Below, one piece after another: positions 1 to 5,665 of a stretch of 7,234 bases of DNA. Location: NCBI GenBank assembly GCA_002402165.1, contig NVVI01000034.1, forward strand, positions 8,515 to 15,748, given 5' to 3'. The notes under the pieces are model-generated. The model did no database searches. It saw nothing but the letters and a program-made list of their open reading frames with translations, and had not been told where the DNA came from. A program made the position numbers and the translations under genes. This DNA is from Flavobacteriales bacterium (GTDB lineage: Bacteria > Bacteroidota > Bacteroidia > Flavobacteriales_E > Vicingaceae). The stretch's first letter is position 1. Every line of letters starts with the position of its first letter.

Positions 1-86
1 TAGTATTACTTGAAGTATAAAATATGATTTAATTGAAATTAAACACACAAATAATAACTATAAATATTACCAAAACAATCATTTGT

Positions 87-123
87 TTACATTTGTAACT
101 AATTTAATAAATTACAAATGTAA
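87..123. promoter_or_regulatory. Paired palindromic operators and possible -7 element upstream of the HTH regulator
   Basis: Two 12-bp sites, TTACATTTGTAA (87-98) and TTACAAATGTAA (112-123), each have the palindromic frame TTAC-N4-GTAA. They are also exact reverse complements of each other, with centres 25 bp apart. The second ends 10 nt before the regulator's start codon. The first contains TACATTTG (88-95), which matches the Bacteroidota -7 consensus TAnnTTTG. The mirror copy carries the same motif on the - strand. I found no convincing -33 TTG at the usual distance. The arrangement is typical of autoregulation by a dimeric Cro/C1-type repressor, so I infer that the gene at 134 controls itself here. 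The two sites could also pair as a 12-bp hairpin with a 13-nt loop in RNA. Confidence 0.5.
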
Positions 124-133
124 CAACTGAACT

Positions 134-478
134 ATGGAGCTAATAGATCGTTTTAAGTACTTAATGAAATTAAATAATTTAACTGCTTCTGCTTTTGCTG
201 ATCAAATTGGCGTACAACGTTCAAGTGTTTCCCACATCTTATCCGGCAGAAACAAACCTAGTTTAGAATTTATTCAAAAAGTACTTACTAAATACCCAAA
301 AGTAAGTGCCGATTGGCTAATTGCTGGCTCAACTAGTACCGTAAAAGAAGAATTGCCAAATGAAATTCGTGAAAAAAGAAAAACCAACCCCTCTCCTACT
401 CAATCGAATGGTAAACAAGTAGAAAAAGTAGTTGTTTTTTATACAGATAATACTTTTGAAGAAATCATTAAACAATAA
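134..478 (+). CDS. Cro/C1-type (XRE) helix-turn-helix transcriptional regulator
   Basis: A 114-residue cytoplasmic DNA-binding protein. Residues about 5-63 form an XRE/Cro-C1 helix-turn-helix domain: the first helices hold [11 protein letters not shown] (16-26), and the likely recognition helix is [11 protein letters not shown] (28-38). These are followed by the [12 protein letters not shown] helix and the SADWLI motif (58-63) that closes this domain in many Bacteroidota regulators. A hydrophilic linker (about 68-95) leads to a short conserved-looking tail, [16 protein letters not shown] (96-111), which I recall from other small Bacteroidota XRE proteins and which may be a dimerisation or sensing element. 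There is no catalytic or ligand domain. The ATG at 134 is the first in the frame and lies directly behind twin palindromes, so self-repression is likely. The gene is 23 nt upstream of pyrD on the same strand. Whether it regulates pyrD is not shown by the sequence. Confidence 0.9.
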   Translation: MELIDRFKYLMKLNNLTASAFADQIGVQRSSVSHILSGRNKPSLEFIQKVLTKYPKVSADWLIAGSTSTVKEELPNEIREKRKTNPSPTQSNGKQVEKVVVFYTDNTFEEIIKQ

Positions 479-497
479 GCAAAAGGCTTACTTTTGC
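479..497 (+). promoter_or_regulatory. Hairpin in the gap before pyrD, possible attenuator or promoter element
   Basis: GCAAAAG (479-485) and CTTTTGC (491-497) form a perfect 7-bp stem with a 5-nt loop. It begins directly after the regulator's stop codon and ends 4 nt before the pyrD ATG. No U-tract follows, so it is not a standard intrinsic terminator. TACTTTTG (489-496) inside it matches the TAnnTTTG -7 consensus, but no -33 TTG is placed well, and a start from it would leave almost no leader. It may modulate pyrD translation, mark an RNA processing site, or be incidental. Confidence 0.35.
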
Positions 498-501
498 AAT
501 A

Positions 502-1539
502 ATGTATAAGTATTTAATAAAACCTTTATTATTTGCGATGCAGCCAGAAAAGGCACACTATTTCGCTACTGGTTGCTTAACATTCTTCTCTGCTATCCCT
601 GGTTTCCTTGCTTTAATCCGTAGCCTCTACGATTTTAAACACCAAAAACTTGAACGTAAACTTTTTGGACTAACGTTTAAAAACCCTGTAGGTTTGGCCG
701 CAGGGTTTGACAAAGATGCTCGATGGTTTAATCAATTGGCTCATTTAGGGTTTGGGTTTATAGAAATAGGAACACTCACACCAAAAGCTCAAGTTGGGAA
801 CGATAAACCTCGTTTATTTAGAATAACAGAAGATGAAGGGCTCATTAATAGAATGGGGTTTAACAACCTAGGAGCTGAAGATGCTATTAAAAGATTAAAG
901 AATCGAAAGACCAATATAATTATTGGTGGAAATATTGGTAAAAATACCGCCACAAGTAATGAAGATGCTTTGGCGGACTATATCTCTAATTTCAAAACAC
1001 TACACGATTATGTTGATTATTTTGTGTTAAATGTGAGTTGTCCGAATGTGAAGGGATTAACAAAATTGCAAGACACCCCTTTTTTACTCGAGTTAATTAA
1101 GCAGGTACAAATAATTAATAAGACTAAACCAAAGCCTAAGCCAGTATTGCTTAAAATTGCACCAGATTTAAATGATAGTCAGCTAGATGAAATTATAGGT
1201 ATTGTAACTCAAACTAAAATAGATGGTGTGATTGCTACAAACACCTCTATAGCAAGAGATAATCTAAGCACTTCTAAAGAAAAAATAGATGTAATTGGCA
1301 AGGGTGGAGTGAGTGGTATTCCAGTTAAAAATAGATCGACTGAAGTAATTCGATACTTATCTGAAAAATCCAATAAAGCTTTTCCGATAATAGGTGTTGG
1401 AGGAATTCATACTGCAGAAGACGCTATAGAAAAACTAGAAGCTGGGGCAGATTTAATTCAAATATTTACAGGATTTATATACGAAGGACCAGGTTTAATT
1501 AAGGAGATTAACAAAGCAATAATAGAAAAATATGGTTAA
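502..1539 (+). CDS. pyrD: Dihydroorotate dehydrogenase (quinone), class 2
   Basis: This enzyme oxidises dihydroorotate to orotate with FMN and passes the electrons to membrane quinone, the fourth step of de novo pyrimidine synthesis. At 345 residues it has class 2 length. The N-terminal extension (about 1-45, [11 protein letters not shown]... with two amphipathic helices) is what places class 2 enzymes on the inner membrane. The TIM-barrel motifs occur in order: GLAAGFDKD (64-72), the substrate loop INRMGFNN (115-122), IGGNIGKNT (141-149), NVSCPN (177-182), LLKIAPDL (216-223), ATNTSIARD (245-253), GKGGVSG (266-272) and [11 protein letters not shown] (298-308), the last two being phosphate/FMN-binding loops. 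The catalytic-base position in NVSCPN is Cys180, where textbook class 2 enzymes such as E. coli PyrD have Ser; Cys is usual in class 1. The start is the only ATG that keeps the membrane extension. The 3' end overlaps the HMG-CoA lyase gene by 8 nt, so the two are probably translationally linked. Confidence 0.97.
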   Translation: MYKYLIKPLLFAMQPEKAHYFATGCLTFFSAIPGFLALIRSLYDFKHQKLERKLFGLTFKNPVGLAAGFDKDARWFNQLAHLGFGFIEIGTLTPKAQVGNDKPRLFRITEDEGLINRMGFNNLGAEDAIKRLKNRKTNIIIGGNIGKNTATSNEDALADYISNFKTLHDYVDYFVLNVSCPNVKGLTKLQDTPFLLELIKQVQIINKTKPKPKPVLLKIAPDLNDSQLDEIIGIVTQTKIDGVIATNTSIARDNLSTSKEKIDVIGKGGVSGIPVKNRSTEVIRYLSEKSNKAFPIIGVGGIHTAEDAIEKLEAGADLIQIFTGFIYEGPGLIKEINKAIIEKYG

Positions 1540-2383
1540 GATTATTGAATGCCCAAGAGATGCCATGCAGGGCTTACACGATTTTATTCCTACCGATGTA
1601 AAAGCGGCTTACATTAGCCAATTACTTAAAGTAGGTTTTAATACCATTGATTTCGGAAGCTTTGTTTCTCCAAAAGCAATACCACAGTTAAAAGATACTG
1701 CAGAGGTGTTAAATCAACTTGATTTAAGCACCACTAAAAGTAAACTATTAGCCATTGTTGCTAATCAAAGGGGCGCAATTGATGCTTGTAATTTTGAAGA
1801 AATTAAGTACTTGGGGTTCCCTTTTTCCATTTCAGAAACTTTTCAGCAACGCAATACCAATTCATCCATTACAGAATCATTAGTTCGAGTGGCTGACATT
1901 CAAAACCTTTGCATTAAACACAATAAAGAGTTAGTGGTTTACATTTCTATGGCTTTTGGCAACCCTTACGGAGATGAGTGGAATGCAGATATTGTTATTG
2001 AATGGACAAAAAAACTATCAGATTTAGGTGTTAAAATAATTGCCCTTTCTGATACTATAGGAGTTTCCAATCCCGAAAACATTAGTTATTTGTTTAGTAA
2101 CATCATTCCTGAATTCTCTGAGGTAGAAATAGGAGCTCATTTACACACCACTCCGACCACTTGGGAGGAAAAAGTAAATGCTGCGTATCAAAATGGTTGT
2201 AAACGGTTTGATGGAGCCATTAAAGGCTTTGGTGGTTGCCCGATGGCAACGGATGACTTAACAGGGAATATGGCAACAGAAAATTTAATTCAATATTTTA
2301 ATCAAAATAATATAAATACAGGAATAAACCAAGAAGCATTTAATGGGTCTATGATTAAAGCTTTAAAAGTTTTTCCAACATAA
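1532..2383 (+). CDS. Hydroxymethylglutaryl-CoA lyase (HMGL-like)
   Basis: A 283-residue TIM-barrel enzyme of the HMGL-like/DRE-TIM family, expected to cleave HMG-CoA to acetyl-CoA and acetoacetate, the last step of leucine degradation, in the cytoplasm. Visible signature residues: PRD at 8-10 (equivalent of the catalytic Arg and metal-binding Asp), [10 protein letters not shown] (43-52), matching the SFVSPKWVPQ of known lyases, the metal-binding pair His203/His205 in GAHLHTT, Cys236 in GGCPMA (235-239; the catalytic cysteine loop), and Asn246 in TGNMATE. Compared with human or Pseudomonas enzymes the first motif reads ECPRDAMQG instead of EVGPRDGLQ, and the Asp after the second His is Thr. 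I recall the same variants in other Flavobacteriia, so they look lineage-typical. The ATG lies inside the end of pyrD (8-nt overlap, different frame), which supports cotranscription. Another acyl-CoA lyase substrate of the family cannot be excluded. Confidence 0.92.
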   Translation: MVKIIECPRDAMQGLHDFIPTDVKAAYISQLLKVGFNTIDFGSFVSPKAIPQLKDTAEVLNQLDLSTTKSKLLAIVANQRGAIDACNFEEIKYLGFPFSISETFQQRNTNSSITESLVRVADIQNLCIKHNKELVVYISMAFGNPYGDEWNADIVIEWTKKLSDLGVKIIALSDTIGVSNPENISYLFSNIIPEFSEVEIGAHLHTTPTTWEEKVNAAYQNGCKRFDGAIKGFGGCPMATDDLTGNMATENLIQYFNQNNINTGINQEAFNGSMIKALKVFPT

Positions 2384-2393
2384 AACAAACAAT

Positions 2394-2759
2394 ATGCTAG
2401 TAAGTGAATTTAGTGAAACATGTCAACTATATACTGGTTTTCAGGTATGGGAAATAGAAAATATTAATGCTTTTTTTGAAGGGAATCAAGTGTTAGCAAC
2501 TGTATTTAAAGACCATTACGGTATTTCAGTAGATGAGATTGAGGAAAAACGTAGAGAAATTGAGGATAACGATTTGCAAATAATGACAGTATTACTTCGC
2601 TTAGTTGATGATAAATCTTTTTTCATATTTACACTTCACGATGAAAACCATTTAGAATTGGTTAAAATGCAACAAACGAAAGTGATGGATTTTGGCATTG
2701 ACATCAATAATGTTAAAGGTGATTGTGTTTATGTAGTTATCATGGACAAGAAGAAATAA
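2394..2759 (+). CDS. Uncharacterised acidic protein
   Basis: A 121-residue protein that I do not recognise. It has no signal peptide, no membrane segment, and no cysteine pair or other metal-binding motif; the only two cysteines are Cys10 and Cys111. The middle is strongly charged and probably helical (SVDEIEEKRREIEDND, 45-60). It is followed by alternating hydrophobic stretches that look like beta-strands (QIMTVLLRLV, SFFIFTLHD, GDCVYVVIMD). That pattern suggests a small alpha/beta cytosolic fold. The gene begins 10 nt after the HMG-CoA lyase stop on the same strand, so it is probably the last gene of the pyrD operon. It converges on the - strand gene beginning 24 nt further right. I see no clear terminator between them; the short GGAC/GTCC pairings near 2744-2791 are weak. 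No function is assigned. Confidence 0.75.
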   Translation: MLVSEFSETCQLYTGFQVWEIENINAFFEGNQVLATVFKDHYGISVDEIEEKRREIEDNDLQIMTVLLRLVDDKSFFIFTLHDENHLELVKMQQTKVMDFGIDINNVKGDCVYVVIMDKKK

Positions 2760-2783
2760 TTACGTCCCTTTCTTTTTTGGTTT

Positions 2784-3260
2784 TTAAGGACATGCCACAA
2801 TTTTTGCAGACCAGCCCTCTTCAAAATCAATATTTTTTTTAAAGAATTTTTTTGCAGGTTCATTTTTACCATGTCCAAGCGGCAACATTCCGTTGGTCGC
2901 TATAAGGGTTGCTAAAATGACTACAGAAAGAGATGTCTTACCGATAGTTGTGGTAGTTTTTGAATAAGCAATCATTCTAAAATTGGTTACCGCATACCCA
3001 ATAATCTCATAGTTGCTCTCCCTTTCTGTCAGCATATCCTCTTTAGGTCTTTCTTGTTCTATAAACAAGCTATCGGCAGTTATTTTAGTGATTACACCTT
3101 TTTCCCAGTTCTCATTGTATTTTATTACAAAAGAGATTTTCTTCCCCTCCTCTATAATTATATTTTTCTTCTTTTCTTTAGAAAATTGAATACAATAATT
3201 CTGCCCCTGTAAATTCGGATAAATAAAAAATGAAAGGATTAAAATACAATAGTTAAACAT
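2784..3260 (-). CDS. Small exported protein of unknown function
   Basis: A 158-residue protein on the - strand. Residues 1-19 look like a signal peptide (a hydrophobic core CILILSFFIY and a likely cut near QGQ, 18-20). The mature part has a beta-rich segment (about 34-70) with GKKISFVIKYNENWEKGVITKITADSLFI. This is the pattern of small Bacteroidota proteins in which 'G-x-I-T-x-I-x-x-D-S-L-x-I' strands recur, but I cannot name the family. A second hydrophobic stretch, TSLSVVILATLIATNGML (109-126), could be a membrane span, leaving a short Lys-rich tail. The start ATG is preceded at about 27 nt by TATTTTTG on the - strand, a fit to the -7 consensus. It stands alone between two + strand operons, converging on one and diverging from the B12 riboswitch locus. 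Nothing ties it functionally to either. Confidence 0.72.
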   Translation of the reverse strand: MFNYCILILSFFIYPNLQGQNYCIQFSKEKKKNIIIEEGKKISFVIKYNENWEKGVITKITADSLFIEQERPKEDMLTERESNYEIIGYAVTNFRMIAYSKTTTTIGKTSLSVVILATLIATNGMLPLGHGKNEPAKKFFKKNIDFEEGWSAKIVACP

Positions 3261-3286
3261 TTTTTAATAATGTTAAAAATACAATT

Positions 3287-3294
3287 CAAAAATA
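3287..3294 (-). promoter_or_regulatory. Possible -7 element for the - strand exported protein
   Basis: On the - strand this reads TATTTTTG, matching the Bacteroidota -7 consensus TAnnTTTG, 27 nt ahead of the start codon at 3260. No clear TTG lies 17-23 nt upstream, so the -33 half is missing or degenerate. The short AT-rich background makes chance matches possible. Confidence 0.35.
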
Positions 3295-3322
3295 GTTAAT
3301 AATCTTTTTGTTGATAAATGAA

Positions 3323-3348
3323 TTGTTAACGAATTAATTATAGCTTTG
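3323..3348 (+). promoter_or_regulatory. Likely promoter of the B12 riboswitch operon
   Basis: TAGCTTTG (3341-3348) fits the Bacteroidota -7 consensus TAnnTTTG and lies immediately upstream of the aptamer, which would place the transcript start near 3353-3357. A TTG at 3323-3325 could be the -33 box, though the 15-bp spacing is short of the usual 17-23. The position directly ahead of the riboswitch is the main support. Confidence 0.5.
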
Positions 3349-3355
3349 TTGTGTT

Positions 3356-3540
3356 ATTGGTTTCCAATTATTGGAATTAATAGGGAATGAGGTGCCTTTG
3401 CCTACGTTAAAACTACGGAAAGCGAAGAATTCCTCAACTGTACCCGCAGCTGTAAGCTCTGCACGTTTTTACAACAAGTCACTGACTAACCCTCGGGAAG
3501 ACGTAAAAATATGGAGTGAGTCAGAAGACCTGCCTTTAAC
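3356..3540 (+). promoter_or_regulatory. Cobalamin (vitamin B12) riboswitch aptamer
   Basis: A leader RNA that binds a cobalamin and normally shuts off the downstream genes when B12 is plentiful. Conserved blocks appear in the correct order and spacing: AATAGGGAAT (3379-3388), CCCGCAGCTGTAAG (3443-3456), GTCACTGAC (3478-3486, corresponding to the conserved GCCACTG region), GGGAAG (3495-3500), and the B12 box GAGTCAGAAGACCTGCC (3518-3534). GAGG (3389-3392) can pair with CCTC (3432-3435), closing the P4 region. TTTTTAC (3466-3472) pairs with GTAAAAA (3503-3509), forming the peripheral domain expected in class I (coenzyme B12-type) aptamers. A TTCCAA/TTGGAA hairpin (3362-3376) sits at the 5' end. 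The exact 5' and 3' limits are estimates. All three genes downstream, including a TonB-dependent receptor, are on the same strand, the usual arrangement for B12 uptake control. Confidence 0.95.
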
Positions 3541-3587
3541 GGTTATGTTTTTTTACATAACAAGCTTTCGGGAATAAAGGCATTTTT
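3531..3587 (+). terminator. Candidate expression platform: hairpins followed by a T-run
   Basis: TGCCTTT (3531-3537), which includes the end of the B12 box, is complementary over 7 bp to AAAGGCA (3576-3582), and TTTTT follows at once (3583-3587). Enclosed between them is a perfect hairpin, GTTATGT/ACATAAC (3542-3548 and 3555-3561), with a T-only loop. A CTTTCGGGAATAAAG mini-hairpin (3565-3579) may instead be the loop that kisses the aptamer. Because the outer stem uses B12-box bases, forming it should compete with ligand binding, which for an off-switch would be the wrong polarity. It could therefore be an anti-aptamer fold, a terminator, or the kissing-loop domain. Its role is uncertain. Confidence 0.4.
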
Positions 3588-3622
3588 GGTTTACCTCACA
3601 GTAACTATTCTTGTTTACATCC

Positions 3623-3662
3623 CGGTTTAATTAATTTATTAACCTCGTTAAAATTTAAACCG
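3623..3662 (+). promoter_or_regulatory. Inverted repeat abutting the DUF4465 gene start codon
   Basis: CGGTTTAA (3623-3630) is the exact reverse complement of TTAAACCG (3655-3662), whose last base touches the ATG at 3663. The same left arm can alternatively pair with AACC (3641-3644) in a smaller hairpin, GGTT-N-AAT with ATT-AACC, which would leave the start region free. Two mutually exclusive folds at the initiation region, about 90 nt after the aptamer, are what a translation-level riboswitch output would look like. This is inference from base pairing only. Confidence 0.4.
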
Positions 3663-4685
3663 ATGAGAAAAATTTACAAAATGGCAGGATTTATCTGCTT
3701 AGGATTAGTGTTATCCTCACAAAACACCAACGCACAAACAGTTTCAGATTTTGAAGGATTAACCTTATCTTCTAACTCTTTTTGGGATGGGTCTGATATG
3801 AGCGGAACGCATAATAATGGATTATTTACTTCTACATTTATGAGTGGGGACGCTATATACCCTAACGTTTATGATACTAGTTTTAGCCTTGCATTTGGTT
3901 TCTGGTCAACGGGTTTTGCTTATTCTAATATGACTGACAGCACAACTTCTGGCTCTGGAAATTTATATAGTGCAAGAACAGCTGAGGGCGTTAATGGCTC
4001 TTCAAATTATGTAATTGCTAATACCTCAAACCAATGTATAGTAAATTTAACAGGAGCTGCTGCTAACAATACTGTTTCAGGAGTTTACATTACCAACGGA
4101 ACATATCCAGCTATCAGCATGAGAGATGGTGATGCATTTGCCAAACAATTTGGTGGAGCATCAGGAAATGATCCTGATTGGTTTAAATTAACCATTTGGG
4201 GTTATACAGGAGGTAATTTAACTACTGATAGTGTTGAATTCTATTTGGCTGATTATCGTTTTACCAATAATGCACAAGACTATATTGTTAAAGATTGGAA
4301 TTGGGTTGATTTAACTCCTTTAGGCACAATTGATAGTGTTATTTTTGTATTAACCTCTAGTGATAATGGTGCTTTTGGAATGAACACTCCTTCATTTTTT
4401 GCACTAGATAATTTTAATGATCAAACAGTTTCTGTTAGTGAACTAATAGCTGAAACTAACTTTTCTGTTTATCCTAACCCTACAAAGAATAACGTTTCTA
4501 TTAAGTTGGAAAATGATGTGAGATTACTTCAAATTATTGATGTTACAGGAAAAGTGATTATTACTCAAAGCAATATAGCTAAAGGGATTCACAGCTTAGA
4601 TTTAAGGGATTTAAACAACGGTATTTATTTCATAAAGATAATTGCCAACAGACAAGTTAAGGTTGAAAGGATAATTAAACAATGA
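3663..4685 (+). CDS. DUF4465 domain protein with T9SS type A sorting domain
   Basis: A 340-residue exported protein, first gene after the B12 riboswitch. Signal peptide 1-24 has a hydrophobic core FICLGLVLSS and a cut after NTNA. Residues about 28-252 match my recollection of the DUF4465 family: FEGLTLSSNSFWDGSD near the start, GNDPDWFKLTIWGY (168-181), VEFYLADYRF (191-200), WNWVDLTPLG (212-221), and a final SSDNGAFGMNTPSFFALDNF (232-251). Residues about 267-340 are a type A T9SS C-terminal domain (FSVYPNPT, GIYFIKI, final IIKQ), so the protein should cross the outer membrane through T9SS and be released or fixed at the surface. DUF4465 genes recur beside B12 riboswitches and TonB receptors in Bacteroidota, and surface B12-binding proteins (BtuG, BtuH) are known from such loci in Bacteroides. 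A role in catching cobalamin is therefore plausible but not demonstrated. It overlaps the next gene by 4 nt (ATGA). Confidence 0.9.
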   Translation: MRKIYKMAGFICLGLVLSSQNTNAQTVSDFEGLTLSSNSFWDGSDMSGTHNNGLFTSTFMSGDAIYPNVYDTSFSLAFGFWSTGFAYSNMTDSTTSGSGNLYSARTAEGVNGSSNYVIANTSNQCIVNLTGAAANNTVSGVYITNGTYPAISMRDGDAFAKQFGGASGNDPDWFKLTIWGYTGGNLTTDSVEFYLADYRFTNNAQDYIVKDWNWVDLTPLGTIDSVIFVLTSSDNGAFGMNTPSFFALDNFNDQTVSVSELIAETNFSVYPNPTKNNVSIKLENDVRLLQIIDVTGKVIITQSNIAKGIHSLDLRDLNNGIYFIKIIANRQVKVERIIKQ

Positions 4686-5662
4686 AATTAACGATAACTA
4701 TAGTTTTAAGTTTATTGATAGGGAAACTATTTGCTCAAGAAATGGCGGGGCCTTACGCTCCGCCAGCTGGGCAAATTGGGACTGCCGCTATCCATAAAGA
4801 CTCTTCCATTATAATTGATTGGGCCACTAATGCTATTATTGAAAGAGGTTGGCAGAACATTGCAGATACTTCTTTAGGTAAAACCACCGCAGGAAATGAT
4901 ACTTCTGCTACTGATAAATCGGGTATTAACGGTGTCGTAAGTTTAGGTGACGGTGGCACAGCTACATTAACTTTTAACGGAAAAATCTTTGATGGTCCTG
5001 GAGCAGACTTTGCCGTTTTTGAGAATTCATTTGATGGTTTGTTTTTAGAGTTGGCTTTTGTAGAGGTTAGTTCTGATGGTGTTAACTTTTTCCGATTTGA
5101 TGCAGTATCATTAACCGATACAAGTGTTCAAGTACCTAGTTTTGGAACCTTAGATGCTACGGAACTCTATAATTTAGCTGGTAAATACAAAGCTCAATAC
5201 GGAGCTCCTTTCGATTTAAACGAGTTAGCAGGAACTCCAGGATTAGATGTAAATAGTATTTCTCACATTAGAGTAATTGATGTAGTAGGAAATATTAACG
5301 AACCTTATGCTACTTACGATTCTCAAAATAACCCTGTAAACGACCCGTGGAATACTGTCTTTCCTACAGGGGGATTTGATTTAGATGCCATTGGTGTTAT
5401 TAATTTTACTTCAACTTCTGTTGAAGAACTGAATAATGAAATTATTTTATCCATTTACCCGAACCCTTCTTCTGATATAGTTTATTTTAAATTCAAAAAA
5501 CAAGGAAACTACACTTATCAAATGGTTAACCTAAGTGGGCAACAAGTAGCCAATGGTGTATTGGATAGTCAAATCAGCATTAGTCAGCTTGAAGCGGGCA
5601 TTTATTTTCTTCAAGTTTATTCAGAAAATGACTTTACTGTTCAAAAAATTATCAAACAATAG
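4682..5662 (+). CDS. T9SS-sorted cell surface protein, B12-regulated
   Basis: A 326-residue exported protein, translationally coupled to the DUF4465 gene through an ATGA overlap. Signal peptide 1-18 ends LFA before QE. The body (about 22-242) begins GPYAPPAGQIGTAAIHKDS and carries the motifs SLGDGGTATLTF (87-98), GPGADFAVFENSF (105-117), FVEVSSDGVNFFRF (126-139), GAPFDLNELAGTPGLDV (174-190), ISHIRVIDV (193-201) and FPTGGFDLDAIGVIN (227-241). These fit a beta-rich family that I know only as 'cell surface protein' and which I have seen near B12 uptake genes in Bacteroidota. I know of no assigned biochemical role. Residues about 255-326 form a type A T9SS sorting domain (ILSIYPNPSS, GIYFLQV, final KIIKQ). 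The sorting domain resembles that of the upstream protein in pattern, while the bodies differ. Likely location is outside the outer membrane. Operon position suggests a job in binding or handing over cobalamin; that is inference. Confidence 0.88.
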   Translation: MKLTITIVLSLLIGKLFAQEMAGPYAPPAGQIGTAAIHKDSSIIIDWATNAIIERGWQNIADTSLGKTTAGNDTSATDKSGINGVVSLGDGGTATLTFNGKIFDGPGADFAVFENSFDGLFLELAFVEVSSDGVNFFRFDAVSLTDTSVQVPSFGTLDATELYNLAGKYKAQYGAPFDLNELAGTPGLDVNSISHIRVIDVVGNINEPYATYDSQNNPVNDPWNTVFPTGGFDLDAIGVINFTSTSVEELNNEIILSIYPNPSSDIVYFKFKKQGNYTYQMVNLSGQQVANGVLDSQISISQLEAGIYFLQVYSENDFTVQKIIKQ

Positions 5663-5665
5663 GTT

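Noticed and set aside
2..70. Small - strand open frame of about 17 codons leftward from the operator region
   Set aside because: Too short, low complexity, no supporting start context; any divergent gene would lie beyond the window.
2126..2160. HLHTT in the HMG-CoA lyase as a possible broken active site
   Set aside because: Both metal-binding histidines, the PRD aspartate, the loop cysteine and the asparagine are kept, and I recall the same variant in other Flavobacteriia, so it is probably a lineage form.
2744..2791. Possible bidirectional terminator between the converging genes
   Set aside because: Only 4-bp GGAC/GTCC pairings and a bulged stem can be drawn; T-rich sequence is present but no convincing stem.
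3371..3577. 68-codon + strand open frame over the leader region
   Set aside because: It lies wholly inside the cobalamin riboswitch; its sequence is explained by conserved aptamer blocks and it resembles no protein.
4753..4959. 68-codon - strand open frame
   Set aside because: Antisense to the middle of the second T9SS-sorted protein, with no start context or recognisable product.
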